A DNA stretch of 35,821 bases. Origin: Pirellula staleyi DSM 6068 (GTDB taxonomy: Bacteria; Planctomycetota; Planctomycetia; Pirellulales; Pirellulaceae). A program made the position numbers and the translations under genes. The DNA is taken from NCBI GenBank assembly GCA_945870455.1, contig CAMBSL010000031.1, forward strand, positions 1-35,821, given 5' to 3'. The notes beneath the pieces were generated by a model that saw only the letters and a list, made by a program, of their open reading frames with translations, had not been told where the DNA came from and did no database searches. Below are positions 1 to 8,275 of the stretch, piece by piece; positions within the stretch are counted from its first letter, which is position 1; each line of letters starts with the position of its first letter.

Positions 1-2
1 AG

Positions 3-62
3 TTGAGCCTGAGGCGCTAGCCGATTCATGCCGCAAGAAATCGGCTAGCGCCTCAGGCTCAA
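3..62. repeat. Perfect inverted repeat (REP-like hairpin)
   Basis: Arms 3-26 and 39-62 are exact reverse complements (24 bp) around a 12-nt loop (27-38). The arm carries the core GCGCTAGCCGA. A related GCGCTAGCCCCGG-type inverted repeat lies at 15624-15696, so this looks like one member of a dispersed palindromic family rather than a gene-specific terminator. No U-tract follows on either strand. Confidence 0.85.
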
Positions 63-171
63 ATTTACAAATAAGGTACTTTGCAAGCTGCCGATCGCAT
101 TAGTGACACCGCTTGAAAATCTTTCGCAGCGTGGCCCGCAGAGTTTCCCAGCCCGCAGAGGTTCCCAAATT

Positions 172-564
172 TCATCGTAGCGTTGTGTCGAACGTTTTCT
201 CGGCAATCTGACTTTTCACTTCGCTGACCTTGGTCGGGTTCGCACTCCGACGAAGAAGTTCCCGAACGGATTCAGCCTTAGCTTCATCGATTGTCGAACG
301 CAAACCCGCGTACTTTGGGTCTGATGCAGCTGCTCTTAAGCCTTCCGCAATGTGCGGAGAATCGCCCAGCGCTATTAGCAATCGACTCACGTTTCGCGTG
401 AACGAAGTGTCCGTCTCATCATAACCTACCAGCTCCTTAGCCAAAAAATCCTTTGGGATAATCGCAAATCCCGATGCAAGCCCAGTCGCTAATCGAATTG
501 CTGCCGCGAATGTGTCTGAGCCATTCGTCGCTTTGTCGGAACCGAGATCTGCAATCGAAGCCAT
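172..564 (-). CDS. Hypothetical protein, small soluble (130 aa)
   Basis: An open frame of 130 codons from ATG at 564 to TGA at 172. I do not recognise the family. The product is predicted soluble, has no signal peptide or membrane segment, is rich in Ala, Ser and Leu, and has a charged C-terminal half (about residues 88-125) likely to be helical. There is no clear Shine-Dalgarno sequence before the ATG. It lies alone, pointing away from the Uma2 gene at 744. Amino-acid composition looks protein-like and the opposite-strand frames are short, so it is probably real, but no function can be assigned. Confidence 0.5.
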   Translation of the reverse strand: MASIADLGSDKATNGSDTFAAAIRLATGLASGFAIIPKDFLAKELVGYDETDTSFTRNVSRLLIALGDSPHIAEGLRAAASDPKYAGLRSTIDEAKAESVRELLRRSANPTKVSEVKSQIAEKTFDTTLR

Positions 565-731
565 TATGTTAAGTGAGGGTCGCTGCTAAATCTCCGTTTC
601 GGGTGAAAGTCAGGGTTCGAACAGCCTTCAGTAGGATGGGGGATGGTAAGACCGTCCCGTTGGGACTCAATGCGCCCTTCTGATGTACAATGGAGATATG
701 GATAGGCAGGCAGAGACCCAAGTTCACGTCC

Positions 732-737
732 AAGGAG
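732..737 (+). promoter_or_regulatory. Shine-Dalgarno AAGGAG fixing the Uma2 start
   Basis: AAGGAG lies 6 nt upstream of the ATG at 744. The alternative ATG at 690 has no such site. Confidence 0.7.
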
Positions 738-743
738 TCGAGC

Positions 744-1334
744 ATGAGTTCCTCAATTCGATTAACGAAGAAAATGACACTGGAAGAGTATGAAGTATGG
801 GAACGTGAGCAAACCGAGCGGCACGAGTACTGGGGGGGTGAAGTCTTCTCGCAAGCTGGCGGCACGCGTATCCATAGCTTAATTGGGGCAAACATTCTGG
901 GCGAAGTACGTCAGATTCTAAAAGGGGACCTTTGCCAAGCACATGGTAGCGACATGCGAGTCGATATCGAAGCCGCAGGGTACCAAGCATATCCCGACGT
1001 CTCCGTGGTTTGTCCGCCTGTTGAGGGGAAATCGACGGATGTGATTTCGAATCCAGTTTTGGTGGTTGAAGTACTTTCACCGTCAACGGCCGATTTTGAT
1101 CGAGGCACAAAATTTGGACACTACCGCAAGATACCATCCTTGAAAGAGTACCTTGTGCTATGGCAGGACCAACCACGCGCGGAGCAGCATGAACGTGCCG
1201 AAGACGGCCTCTGGCTGTTGAGGGAAATTGTGGGTGTCGACCAATCTATCCAGCTAGCGAGTATCGGAGCGGCAATCGCAATGGCTGACATCTACGATAA
1301 AGTAGTATTTCCTGAGATTGAGAGAACAGAATGA
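744..1334 (+). CDS. Uma2 family endonuclease (DUF820)
   Basis: Predicted PD-(D/E)XK-fold nuclease of the Uma2/DUF820 family, which is widespread in multiple copies in cyanobacteria and planctomycetes; the cellular role is unknown. ATG at 744 is preferred over the upstream in-frame ATG at 690 because AAGGAG (732-737) sits 6 nt before it; this gives 196 aa. Family signatures visible are the N-terminal MTLEEY opening, the YPDVSVV stretch with the active-site Asp, the VVEVLSPST motif with the conserved Glu, and the later DRGTKFGHYRK and KEYLVL segments. Length is normal for the family. It ends 46 bases before the preferred start of the next gene on the same strand. Nothing in the neighbourhood suggests a partner gene. 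Confidence 0.9.
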   Translation: MSSSIRLTKKMTLEEYEVWEREQTERHEYWGGEVFSQAGGTRIHSLIGANILGEVRQILKGDLCQAHGSDMRVDIEAAGYQAYPDVSVVCPPVEGKSTDVISNPVLVVEVLSPSTADFDRGTKFGHYRKIPSLKEYLVLWQDQPRAEQHERAEDGLWLLREIVGVDQSIQLASIGAAIAMADIYDKVVFPEIERTE

Positions 1335-1380
1335 AATCATTGCCCTTACTTCGCACATCGCAACGAATTCAAGGCGCATT

Positions 1381-3360
1381 ATGAGCCGTATCATTTGGTC
1401 GACGTTGTGGTTGATCGGCAACCTAGGATGGTTCACGAGCAATCTAGGCGCCCAGTCACTTGAGCCGTTGCAATACAACCATCCAGGACTTGTTGTCGAT
1501 CTTGGAGTGGGTCTGTGGGCTTGGCCAATTCCTTGCGATGCGGACGGAGACGGCGATTTTGATTTGATCGTCTCGTGCCCAGACAAACCTTCGAACGGCG
1601 TTTGGTTGTTTGAGAATGCGAGCGGTCTCACGTCGCCCAATAAGATGCCCGTCTTCAAACCCGCTCGATTTCTGAGCAAGACGACTCACTATGTCATGCC
1701 GAGCTACGATGGCGAATCGATGCGTGTCTTGTCACCGGGCACGGAGTACGCGAATTTTACTAAGACCGGAACAGCCGAAAAACGGCTGTTGCCCATCGAG
1801 GCCAAGTTTCATAAACCGCTGGGGGAACAAACCAAAGGCCCCAAAGTACGGCACAATCAATGGCGATATGCGGACTACGACGGAGATGAGCGTTTGGACT
1901 TGATCGTGGGAATTGAGGATTGGAGTTACTACGGTTGGGATGACGCTTGGGATGCGACGGGGCATTGGGTAAACGGTCCTTTGCGAGGTTGGATCTACGT
2001 GTTTCGCAACACGGGCTCAACGGTGAATCCCAACTATGAAATGCCATTTTTTGTTAACGCGGGAGGCGAGCGATTGGAAGTTTTTGGTTGCCCGTCTCCC
2101 AACTTTGTTGACCTGGACAAAGACGGCGACCTGGACTTGTTGTGTGGCGAGTTTCTCGACAAATTTACTTACTTCGAGAACGTCGGAACGCGAACGGAAC
2201 CCAAGTATGCCGCTGGTCGATCGCTGCAAGACGACCGTGGCGAGCGGCTTCAAATGACCGTCCAGATGATTGTCCCTGTCGCGTTTGATTGGGACCGCGA
2301 TGGAGATCAGGACTTGATCGTTGGAGACGAAGACGGTCGGGTCGCATTCGTTGAAAACCTGGATCAAATGAGAAACGGATTACCCTTGTTTGCGGTTCCG
2401 AAGTATTTTCAACAAGAAGCCGATGCGTTGAAATGCGGAGCTTTGGCGACTCCATACGGTTTTGATTGGGATGGAGATGGCGACATCGATATCTTGAGCG
2501 GCAACACAGCAGGTTTCATTGAGTTCTTTGAAAACCTCAGCGGCCCAGGCATCGTAAAACCAATGTGGAATAAGCCAGCAAGGCTGTTGGCCGATGGTCG
2601 CGAGTTCCGAATCATGGCAGGCGAGAACGGTAGTATCCAAGGGCCGGCAGAAGCCAAGTGGGGTTACACGACGTTCAATATTGCGGACTGGGACGCAGAT
2701 GGTTTGCCGGACATCGTTCTCAACTCGATTCTAGGTCGCGTTGTTTGGTTGCAGAATATTGGCACTCGATCATCCCCGAAGCTCTCGGGTCCGCGTCCAA
2801 TCGAAGTCGCTTGGAAAGAAACGCAAGCGGCACTTGTCTGGGGTTGGCAACGACCTGCTGGCAATGAGCTTTTGACTCAATGGCGGACGACGCCGGTTGT
2901 ATATGATTTCAACGCGGACGGCTTGCTCGATTTAGCAATGCTCGACCATGAGGGCTATCTCGCCTTCTTTGAACGATCGAAAAAAAACGGAGAGCTAACG
3001 CTGCTGGCACCTCGGCGCGCGTTTGTGGACGAACAAGGCGAACCTATTCGTTTGAATTCGGGTAAAGCTGGCCAGAGTGGTCGGCGAAAGCTGAGCGTTG
3101 TCGACTGGGATCAAGATGGTAAGTTCGATTTTCTGCTCAACTCCTCGAACGCCGATTTCCTGAAGCAGTTTGCTTCACACGAGGGAAAATGGATCATGAA
3201 AAACGCCGGAACACTTGCCAGCAGAAACATCGAGGGGCACGACGTAAGTCCGACGGTGGTTGATTTTGACGGGAATGGCATTCCCGATTTTCTGGGAGGA
3301 GCCGAGGATGGCCGCATGTATATCCTCACCAACCCCCTCTCTGCCGCGAAAGCTCGTTAG
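1381..3360 (+). CDS. Secreted VCBS/FG-GAP repeat propeller protein
   Basis: Probably an exported calcium-binding beta-propeller. From ATG at 1381 (659 aa) the N-terminus is basic, then hydrophobic (IIWSTLWLIGNLGWF), then ends near the GAQS cleavage region, a plausible signal peptide. The in-frame start at 1318 would overlap the Uma2 gene and push the signal peptide inward. At least nine Asp-rich FG-GAP/VCBS loops are visible, for example DADGDGDFDLIV, DYDGDERLDLIVG, DLDKDGDLDLLCG, DWDRDGDQDLIVG, DWDGDGDIDILSG, DWDADGLPDIVL, DFNADGLLDLAML, DWDQDGKFDFLL and DFDGNGIPDFLGG. These are spread over the whole protein. No catalytic domain is seen, so the role is probably binding or scaffolding. A 24-bp tandem duplication spans its stop codon (3341-3388). 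Confidence 0.88.
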   Translation: MSRIIWSTLWLIGNLGWFTSNLGAQSLEPLQYNHPGLVVDLGVGLWAWPIPCDADGDGDFDLIVSCPDKPSNGVWLFENASGLTSPNKMPVFKPARFLSKTTHYVMPSYDGESMRVLSPGTEYANFTKTGTAEKRLLPIEAKFHKPLGEQTKGPKVRHNQWRYADYDGDERLDLIVGIEDWSYYGWDDAWDATGHWVNGPLRGWIYVFRNTGSTVNPNYEMPFFVNAGGERLEVFGCPSPNFVDLDKDGDLDLLCGEFLDKFTYFENVGTRTEPKYAAGRSLQDDRGERLQMTVQMIVPVAFDWDRDGDQDLIVGDEDGRVAFVENLDQMRNGLPLFAVPKYFQQEADALKCGALATPYGFDWDGDGDIDILSGNTAGFIEFFENLSGPGIVKPMWNKPARLLADGREFRIMAGENGSIQGPAEAKWGYTTFNIADWDADGLPDIVLNSILGRVVWLQNIGTRSSPKLSGPRPIEVAWKETQAALVWGWQRPAGNELLTQWRTTPVVYDFNADGLLDLAMLDHEGYLAFFERSKKNGELTLLAPRRAFVDEQGEPIRLNSGKAGQSGRRKLSVVDWDQDGKFDFLLNSSNADFLKQFASHEGKWIMKNAGTLASRNIEGHDVSPTVVDFDGNGIPDFLGGAEDGRMYILTNPLSAAKAR

Positions 3361-3388
3361 CCATCTGCCGTGAAAGCTCGTTAGCCAT
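3341..3388. repeat. 24-bp tandem duplication across the stop codon
   Basis: Copies 3341-3364 and 3365-3388 differ at one base (CTGCCGCGAA versus CTGCCGTGAA). The stop codon of the VCBS gene lies inside the first copy, so the second copy is untranslated. Confidence 0.85.
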
Positions 3389-3595
3389 GAGTAACTGGCG
3401 GTCCTGCAAGAACACTTGTTCGAACCGAAAGTGGCAGTTATTTCGCTGGTGCGTCGGACGATATCAACAATGCGAAGACCGGAAACACAGAGTCTGTCTG
3501 AGAAAGACGACGGAAGGACGATTGTAATTGTTTTTTAACAGCAATGTGATATTCTGATAACCTTGTTATCGCCGCCTGCAGCCCAAGCTTCCGTC

Positions 3596-4963
3596 ATGCC
3601 ACGTAAACGCATCGAGCCGCTTGATTCCCAGTTTTTGCCGGCTACCGTTGCATCGATGGATCAGCGACAGGGCTCCAACCCAGGCGGCGTTGGAGGGGCA
3701 TTTGACTTACCCGAACCACCATTGCCCGTCTCTCTTGGGAGATATCACATTCAACGTGAGATCGCTCGCGGTGGTATGGGGATCATACTGCATGCACACG
3801 ATGAGCTGCTTCGCCGCGACGTTGCCATCAAACTCTTGCTGGCTCGATACGCTGAAAACTCGGGTCTACTTCAGCGATTTGTAAACGAAGCTCTGGTTAC
3901 CTGCCGACTTCAGCACCCGTGTATCGTTCCCATTTACGAACACGGTCATGCCGAGGATGAACGCCCCTATTTTGCGATGAAATTAGTGACAGGTCAGTCG
4001 CTGGGAAAAATCCTTGGTTCCCCCCCCAGTAACCAAACAGACCGATCTCGATTGTTTAAGATTTTCGAACATGTTTGTCGTGCGATTGCTTACGCTCATT
4101 CGCAAGGTGTTTTGCATCTGGATTTAAAACCAGCCAATATTATGGTAGGCGAATTCGGGGAAGTATACGTGATGGACTGGGGGTTGTCTCGAGTATTGCA
4201 GAGGAGCGATGCAATGGGATCGGAAACCAATGCTGAGAACTTGATTGCCGAGCCACTCAATGCTTACTCCGCTCCTTCATCCGGAATACATGGCACGCCC
4301 GCGTACATGGCTCCAGAGCAAGCGCGAGGCCTAGCTGTTTGTCCTCGATCGGACGTGTTTGGGCTTGGCGCTATGCTTTGCGAAATCCTAACGGGGCGCC
4401 CTCCCTATCGCAATCGGGATCTTCGACGGACGTATGCCGACGCAACCGGTGCAAAGTTGGACGATGCCCATCGGGGCCTGGATGCATGTGCAAGTGACGA
4501 TCGACTCATTCAGCTTGCCAAGCGATGTCTTGCCCCCAATCCTAAGGATCGTCCACACAATGCCAGTTTCATAGCAAATGAAATCAGCGGCTATCTTGAA
4601 TCGGCGCTAGAGCAATCGGAAAGCGACCTTTGTCGTTTCTTTGATTTATCGCTTGATTTGTTTTGTATCGCAACCATTGATGGCTATTTTCGTCGGGTGA
4701 ATTGCAATTTCCCGCGAGTGCTAGGTTATTCCGTAGAACAACTGGTTAGCCAACCATTCTTGGATTTCGTTCACCCCGACGACAAAAACCCCACGGTGCA
4801 AGTCATGGCGGATTTGCTGGCGGGAAAACCGGTCGTGCATTTTTGCAACCGATACCGGCATTCGGCTGGGCATTACATCATGCTAGAGTGGACGGCGAAA
4901 TCCATCGTCGAGGAGAATACGATTTTTGCGGTCGCGCGAGACATAACCAAACGTGCCAGCTAG
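3596..4963 (+). CDS. Hanks-type Ser/Thr protein kinase with C-terminal PAS domain
   Basis: Predicted cytoplasmic signalling kinase (455 aa from ATG at 3596; a TTG at 3563 is possible but weaker). The kinase domain runs from about residue 50 to 335, with a glycine-rich loop ARGGMG (58-62), VAIK with Lys79, the catalytic loop HLDLKPAN (174-181, with Leu in place of the usual HRD Arg), DWG in place of DFG (194-196; from memory a frequent planctomycete form) and MAPEQARG (238-245). Catalytic Asp176 and metal-binding Asp194 are kept, so it should be active. Residues about 345-452 form a PAS fold (IDGYFRRVN, FLDFVHPDD, EWTAKSI, AVARDITKR). There is no membrane segment and no output domain after the PAS, so the sensor is at the C-terminus. 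The same-strand GT4 gene begins 159 nt downstream. Confidence 0.92.
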   Translation: MPRKRIEPLDSQFLPATVASMDQRQGSNPGGVGGAFDLPEPPLPVSLGRYHIQREIARGGMGIILHAHDELLRRDVAIKLLLARYAENSGLLQRFVNEALVTCRLQHPCIVPIYEHGHAEDERPYFAMKLVTGQSLGKILGSPPSNQTDRSRLFKIFEHVCRAIAYAHSQGVLHLDLKPANIMVGEFGEVYVMDWGLSRVLQRSDAMGSETNAENLIAEPLNAYSAPSSGIHGTPAYMAPEQARGLAVCPRSDVFGLGAMLCEILTGRPPYRNRDLRRTYADATGAKLDDAHRGLDACASDDRLIQLAKRCLAPNPKDRPHNASFIANEISGYLESALEQSESDLCRFFDLSLDLFCIATIDGYFRRVNCNFPRVLGYSVEQLVSQPFLDFVHPDDKNPTVQVMADLLAGKPVVHFCNRYRHSAGHYIMLEWTAKSIVEENTIFAVARDITKRAS

Positions 4964-5092
4964 ATTGAGCCGCTTGAACGGACGGGTTGGCCAGTAACAA
5001 AAACCCCGACCTGCACCCCAGCCATAAATCACCGCATTTTGATCTGGACGCTAGAGATTGAAAACGCCTACGATCGACCGTACTCAATCTAG
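4960..5092. repeat. 10-bp inverted repeat flanking the kinase-GT intergenic gap
   Basis: CTAGATTGAG (4960-4969, containing the kinase stop codon) is the exact reverse complement of CTCAATCTAG (5083-5092). The arms are 113 nt apart, so a simple hairpin is unlikely. It may be chance or a boundary scar. Confidence 0.35.
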
Positions 5093-5122
5093 ATACTAAT
5101 CGTTTTTTCAGGAATTCCTCGG

Positions 5123-6283
5123 ATGCTGCCAACGAAAATGAAGCTGGCGCTAATGTCATCTCCCGTTAGTTGGGGTGGTGGCGAGCAATTTCTATGGTCA
5201 TTAGGAAACGGATTGGTCAGTCGTGGGCACCAAGTATTGTGGGTTTGCGATGAAAGCAGTTCTCTGCACGGCAGAGTCCAACAAAGCAGCTTTCCGTGTT
5301 GCCCATTATCGAGCCGAGCACCAAGACCGAAGTCGTTGCTGCGACTCAGAAAGGCATGCACTAGCTTTGGCGTTCAGGTTTTGCATGCAAACGATTCGCA
5401 TGCATCCACTTGGGGGTCGCTTGCAATGCTTGGAAAACTGGGGATCAAACGAGTTCGAGTTAAGCACACTGCTTTTCCCATTCGCTCGTCCATTCCGTAC
5501 AATTGGATGCTCGACAAGTTGGTTTGCGTTTCGAATGCCGTTCGCGAGGTCTGTTTGGACGGAGGAGTTGCAGAACAAAAAACCTCGGTCATCCACGGAG
5601 GACTCGAACCCCCTAAGCTTGAGCGTTGGCTAGAGCGTTTTTGGGCGTGCGACATTCTGGGAATTCACCATAAAACACCGCTGTATTGTGCTGTAGGCAG
5701 CCTCATCCCCTGCAAAGGCTATCATCGATTGATCGAAGCAGCGCATCACTTGAGATGGCATATGCCCGAGTTTTGTATTGTTGTTTGCGGCGAGGGCAAA
5801 GCTCGACCGGAACTAGAGCAGTTGATTCGCAAGTATTCATTGGAAAAACATGTGCGATTGCTTGGTTTTCAGAACGAACCTGAGCGTTGGATTTGTGCTG
5901 CCGACGCTTTCGTCCACCCATCTCAAAGCGAAGGCCTTTCGTTGGTTGTAATCCAAGCTCAAATGATCGGAACTCCCGTTATCGCAAGCGAAGTCGGAGG
6001 GCTCAAGGAAGTCTTAAGGTCACCTGACGACGGGCAATCATTAGGCTGGACTTGCGACGGGAATGACCCTGCAACCTTGGCTCGCTTGATGACGGACGCA
6101 ATCCAAAACACCGAGCATCGCTTTGTCACCGTTCGTACGGCGAGCGAATATGCAGTAAAACGCTTTCATGTACGCCTCATGATCGATAAGTTTGAAGATC
6201 TCTTCCTTGAATTGATCGGAAAGTCGCGGTCGAGAGATTTGCACGAACCAATCAACTTGAAGTCGAGAAAGCTAGCAGGGTAG
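5123..6283 (+). CDS. Glycosyltransferase family 4 (GT-B fold)
   Basis: Predicted sugar-nucleotide-dependent glycosyltransferase of 386 aa for envelope polysaccharide or glycolipid synthesis; donor and acceptor cannot be read from sequence. The N-terminal domain starts with the SWGGGEQFL loop typical of GT4 acceptor domains. The C-terminal domain has VGSLIPCKGYHRLIEA (about 191-206), CGEGKARPELE, RLLGF and the nucleotide-sugar-binding region HPSQSEGLSL (265-274). The retaining-GT4 EX7E motif appears as Glu270 followed by Gln278 rather than a second Glu. There is no signal peptide. ATG at 5123 is used; an in-frame ATG at 5138 is an alternative. It lies between the kinase and the DUF1571 gene, all on the plus strand but with gaps of 100 to 160 nt, so an operon is unproven. 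Confidence 0.88.
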   Translation: MLPTKMKLALMSSPVSWGGGEQFLWSLGNGLVSRGHQVLWVCDESSSLHGRVQQSSFPCCPLSSRAPRPKSLLRLRKACTSFGVQVLHANDSHASTWGSLAMLGKLGIKRVRVKHTAFPIRSSIPYNWMLDKLVCVSNAVREVCLDGGVAEQKTSVIHGGLEPPKLERWLERFWACDILGIHHKTPLYCAVGSLIPCKGYHRLIEAAHHLRWHMPEFCIVVCGEGKARPELEQLIRKYSLEKHVRLLGFQNEPERWICAADAFVHPSQSEGLSLVVIQAQMIGTPVIASEVGGLKEVLRSPDDGQSLGWTCDGNDPATLARLMTDAIQNTEHRFVTVRTASEYAVKRFHVRLMIDKFEDLFLELIGKSRSRDLHEPINLKSRKLAG

Positions 6284-6383
6284 GTCTGTGACGACATCAC
6301 TACATTTTTTCATTGAAGCTCAACCCGTCGATCGATACTCACAACATTAAGAATTCTGACTGCGAGCAACTGCGGTCACACGG

Positions 6384-7310
6384 ATGGGTAATCTAGGGAA
6401 GCAACGGAGACGATTTTCGATGAGGCGATTTGGACGCACTTGGTTTCGAGCGGCATTGGTTTCGCTGTCTCTGTCTGCTGTTACGACCGGTGTCGCCGTC
6501 GCTCAACAACCGCCGACTTCAGGTTTAACTGAGCCCGTTTTCCGTGTTTCGAAAAATGATCCTTCGATTCCGCCTGCGGTGGCTCACCCGCTCGATCCGG
6601 CTATTCAATTGGCACATCAAAGCCTTGCACTTATTCGGAATGACTTGAAGGATTATACAGGGGTCTTAGTTAAACGAGAAAAAATCGGAGATGACCTGGG
6701 CGAACATGAATTTATGTTCGTAAAAGTTCGTAATCGAAAGATCCAAAACAACCAGGTGGTAGTTCCATTCAGTGTCTATCTCGCCTTCCTAAAACCTACG
6801 GCCGTGAAAGGTCGCGAAGTTCTCTTCGTCGAAAACCAGAATCAGGGCAAGTTGTTTGCCCACGAAGGCGGTATGAAGAGAATGCTCGGTACGCATTCCC
6901 TTGAACCCACTGGTTATCTAGCCATGGCTGGTCAACGCTATCCGTTGACAGACATCGGCATCGAAAACTTGGTTGTCAAGCTGATCGAACGCGGCGAAAA
7001 AGACAAGCGTCACGGTAGCTGCAATGTCGAACTCGTTCCGGGTGCTAAAGTTGGAGGCAGATCCTGTTCAATCCTTCAAGTCACGCATCCGATCCAGCAA
7101 AACCATTATGAATTCCATATCGCTCAGATCTTCATGGACGATGAATGGAAGATCCCAGTTCGCTACGCTGCGTACAGTTGGCCAAAAACGGCCGGAGCTG
7201 AGCCCGAAGTGATCGAAGAATACACTTATCAGAGCCTCAAGTTCAACGTGGGACTAACCGACGCCGATTTCGACGTGAAGCACAAAGACTACAACTTTCA
7301 CGGAAAATAG
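6384..7310 (+). CDS. Exported DUF1571 domain protein
   Basis: A 308-aa protein matching the DUF1571 family, which is common in planctomycetes and of unknown function. The N-terminus has a basic stretch, then a hydrophobic core (ALVSLSLSAVTTGVAVA) and an AQQ cleavage site, so it is a likely Sec substrate; ATG at 6420 is an alternative start that shortens the basic region. The body has the family opening (LIRNDLKDYTGVLVKREKI), VPFSVYLAFLKP, GREVLFVE, and a C-terminal EEYTYQSLKFNVGLTDADFD. No catalytic motif is apparent. Related proteins are thought of as envelope or lipoprotein-carrier-like, but this is not shown here. Confidence 0.87.
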   Translation: MGNLGKQRRRFSMRRFGRTWFRAALVSLSLSAVTTGVAVAQQPPTSGLTEPVFRVSKNDPSIPPAVAHPLDPAIQLAHQSLALIRNDLKDYTGVLVKREKIGDDLGEHEFMFVKVRNRKIQNNQVVVPFSVYLAFLKPTAVKGREVLFVENQNQGKLFAHEGGMKRMLGTHSLEPTGYLAMAGQRYPLTDIGIENLVVKLIERGEKDKRHGSCNVELVPGAKVGGRSCSILQVTHPIQQNHYEFHIAQIFMDDEWKIPVRYAAYSWPKTAGAEPEVIEEYTYQSLKFNVGLTDADFDVKHKDYNFHGK

Positions 7311-7374
7311 TCGGACTGATTTCTCACTCGTAGGCTGTGATTTCTCGGATGGACCACTTTTTGGCGGCAGTTTG

Positions 7375-7429
7375 ACAACCCGAGCCCGTAAGCGAGGCGG
7401 CAACTGCAATTCCTCGCTCACCGGGTTGT
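7375..7429. repeat. Imperfect inverted repeat (CCCGAGCCCGTAAGCGAGG family)
   Basis: ACAACCCGAGCCCGTAAGCG at 7375-7394 pairs with CCTCGCTCACCGGGTTGT (7412-7429), with a small internal bulge. A further copy of the arm, in reverse orientation, occurs at 8099-8126 (TCCTCACTTACGGGCTCGGG core), about 0.7 kb away. Confidence 0.65.
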
Positions 7430-7574
7430 TGATTTAATAGACGGCAATACTGGATATTCGAGAGTGGCATGGGCGGCTTGCCTCATCGTTACCCACAATT
7501 CGCAGCAAGCCAAGCTCGAAATCCCAATGGATTTGCTTGATCCCAGCGCGTTTTCTCCCCCTCGCCCCGTTTTC

Positions 7575-7701
7575 GAGACTGCTGATTGAGTGGATTTGCT
7601 GCAGGGAAAGGCTATAGCACAACCCGAAGCGTTAGCGGGGGGCAGACCGTCCCTCGCTAACGCTTCGGGTTGGGATTAATGGGGATTAAATCAGCAGTCT
7701 C
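7575..7701. repeat. Nested inverted repeats
   Basis: Outer arms GAGACTGCTGATT (7575-7587) and AATCAGCAGTCTC (7689-7701) are a perfect 13-bp pair. Nested inside are AACCCGAAGCGTTAGCG (7621-7637) and its exact complement (7655-7671), a 17-bp stem with a 17-nt loop. The pattern of one palindrome inserted between the arms of another suggests successive insertion of REP-like elements. Confidence 0.8.
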
Positions 7702-7855
7702 CTTTCGCGGAGAGGGGGTCGGGGGGTTAGGGGTAGTGCCCTGAAACAGTAGCCTCCGGTTCAGTTATTTGTTTACCCTTCGGAAACGCAGCTAGACATT
7801 TAATTCACGATCAAAAAACCAATCAAAATACGGTGTAAACCCCTCTCCCCGAGTA

Positions 7856-7896
7856 CAGGGCGAGGGGAGCAAGATCAAAAGGTGTGGGTAAAGATG
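7856..7896. repeat. Dispersed 41-bp repeat, copy 1
   Basis: The reverse complement of this segment matches 18460-18500 at 40 of 41 positions. It includes the CTTGCTCCCCTCGCCCTG core and the ATCTTTACCCACA segment. Both copies lie in gene-free repeat-rich gaps. Confidence 0.85.
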
Positions 7897-7958
7897 AGGC
7901 GTCTCGCCCATGGATTCACGAGCGGGACTCGCGTGCCACGCGATGGTAACCCGACGCG

Positions 7959-8082
7959 TAACGGCTTGTTGCTTTAGTGAAGTCGTTATTGGGTGAGGGC
8001 GGTAAGATGGACTTCCAAGTCCGTCAATGGGGAATTCGACGGACTAGGAAGTCCGTCTTACCATTAAAGCAACGAGCCGTTA
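7959..8082. repeat. Long two-layer inverted repeat (cruciform candidate)
   Basis: Inner arms 8001-8025 and 8038-8062 pair over 25 bp with two mismatches around a 12-nt loop. Outer arms 7959-7976 and 8065-8082 pair over 18 bp with one mismatch. The intervening left spacer (24 nt) is much longer than the right spacer (2 nt). The inner arm carries GGACTTCC/GGAAGTCC. Confidence 0.8.
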
Positions 8083-8275
8083 ATCGAGGAGCCGACCACA
8101 ATTCCTCACTTACGGGCTCGGGTTACCAATTCACAGACTCTCCGCGAAAGCGGCAGTTAAGCAAACGTTGACAAGGCGAGCGAGATTTAGCCAAGCACTG
8201 TTCAGGATTGGAATTTCCGTTAAAAACTTACTCAACGGTTTAGTTTCGATTCCTTGAATAGAGTGCACAGCAAAG

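Larger units (their letters stand above)
7311..8275. other. Gene-free region rich in inverted repeats
   Basis: I see no credible gene in these 965 bases. Short open frames here coincide with palindromic repeats. The region holds at least four inverted-repeat structures, listed separately, plus CCCTCTCCCC/GAGGGG-type low-complexity repeats and one arm of a dispersed 41-bp repeat (7856-7896). The pgk promoter must lie near the right end (about 8180-8270), but no box is convincing. Confidence 0.7.

Noticed and set aside
7434-7622. Minus-strand 62-codon open frame in the repeat-rich gap before pgk
   Set aside because: It overlaps the outer arm of the nested palindrome and similar repeat sequence, with no ribosome-binding site or recognisable domain.
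7977-8171. Plus-strand 64-codon open frame upstream of pgk
   Set aside because: Most of it lies in the two-layer inverted repeat, so the open frame is a by-product of palindromic sequence.
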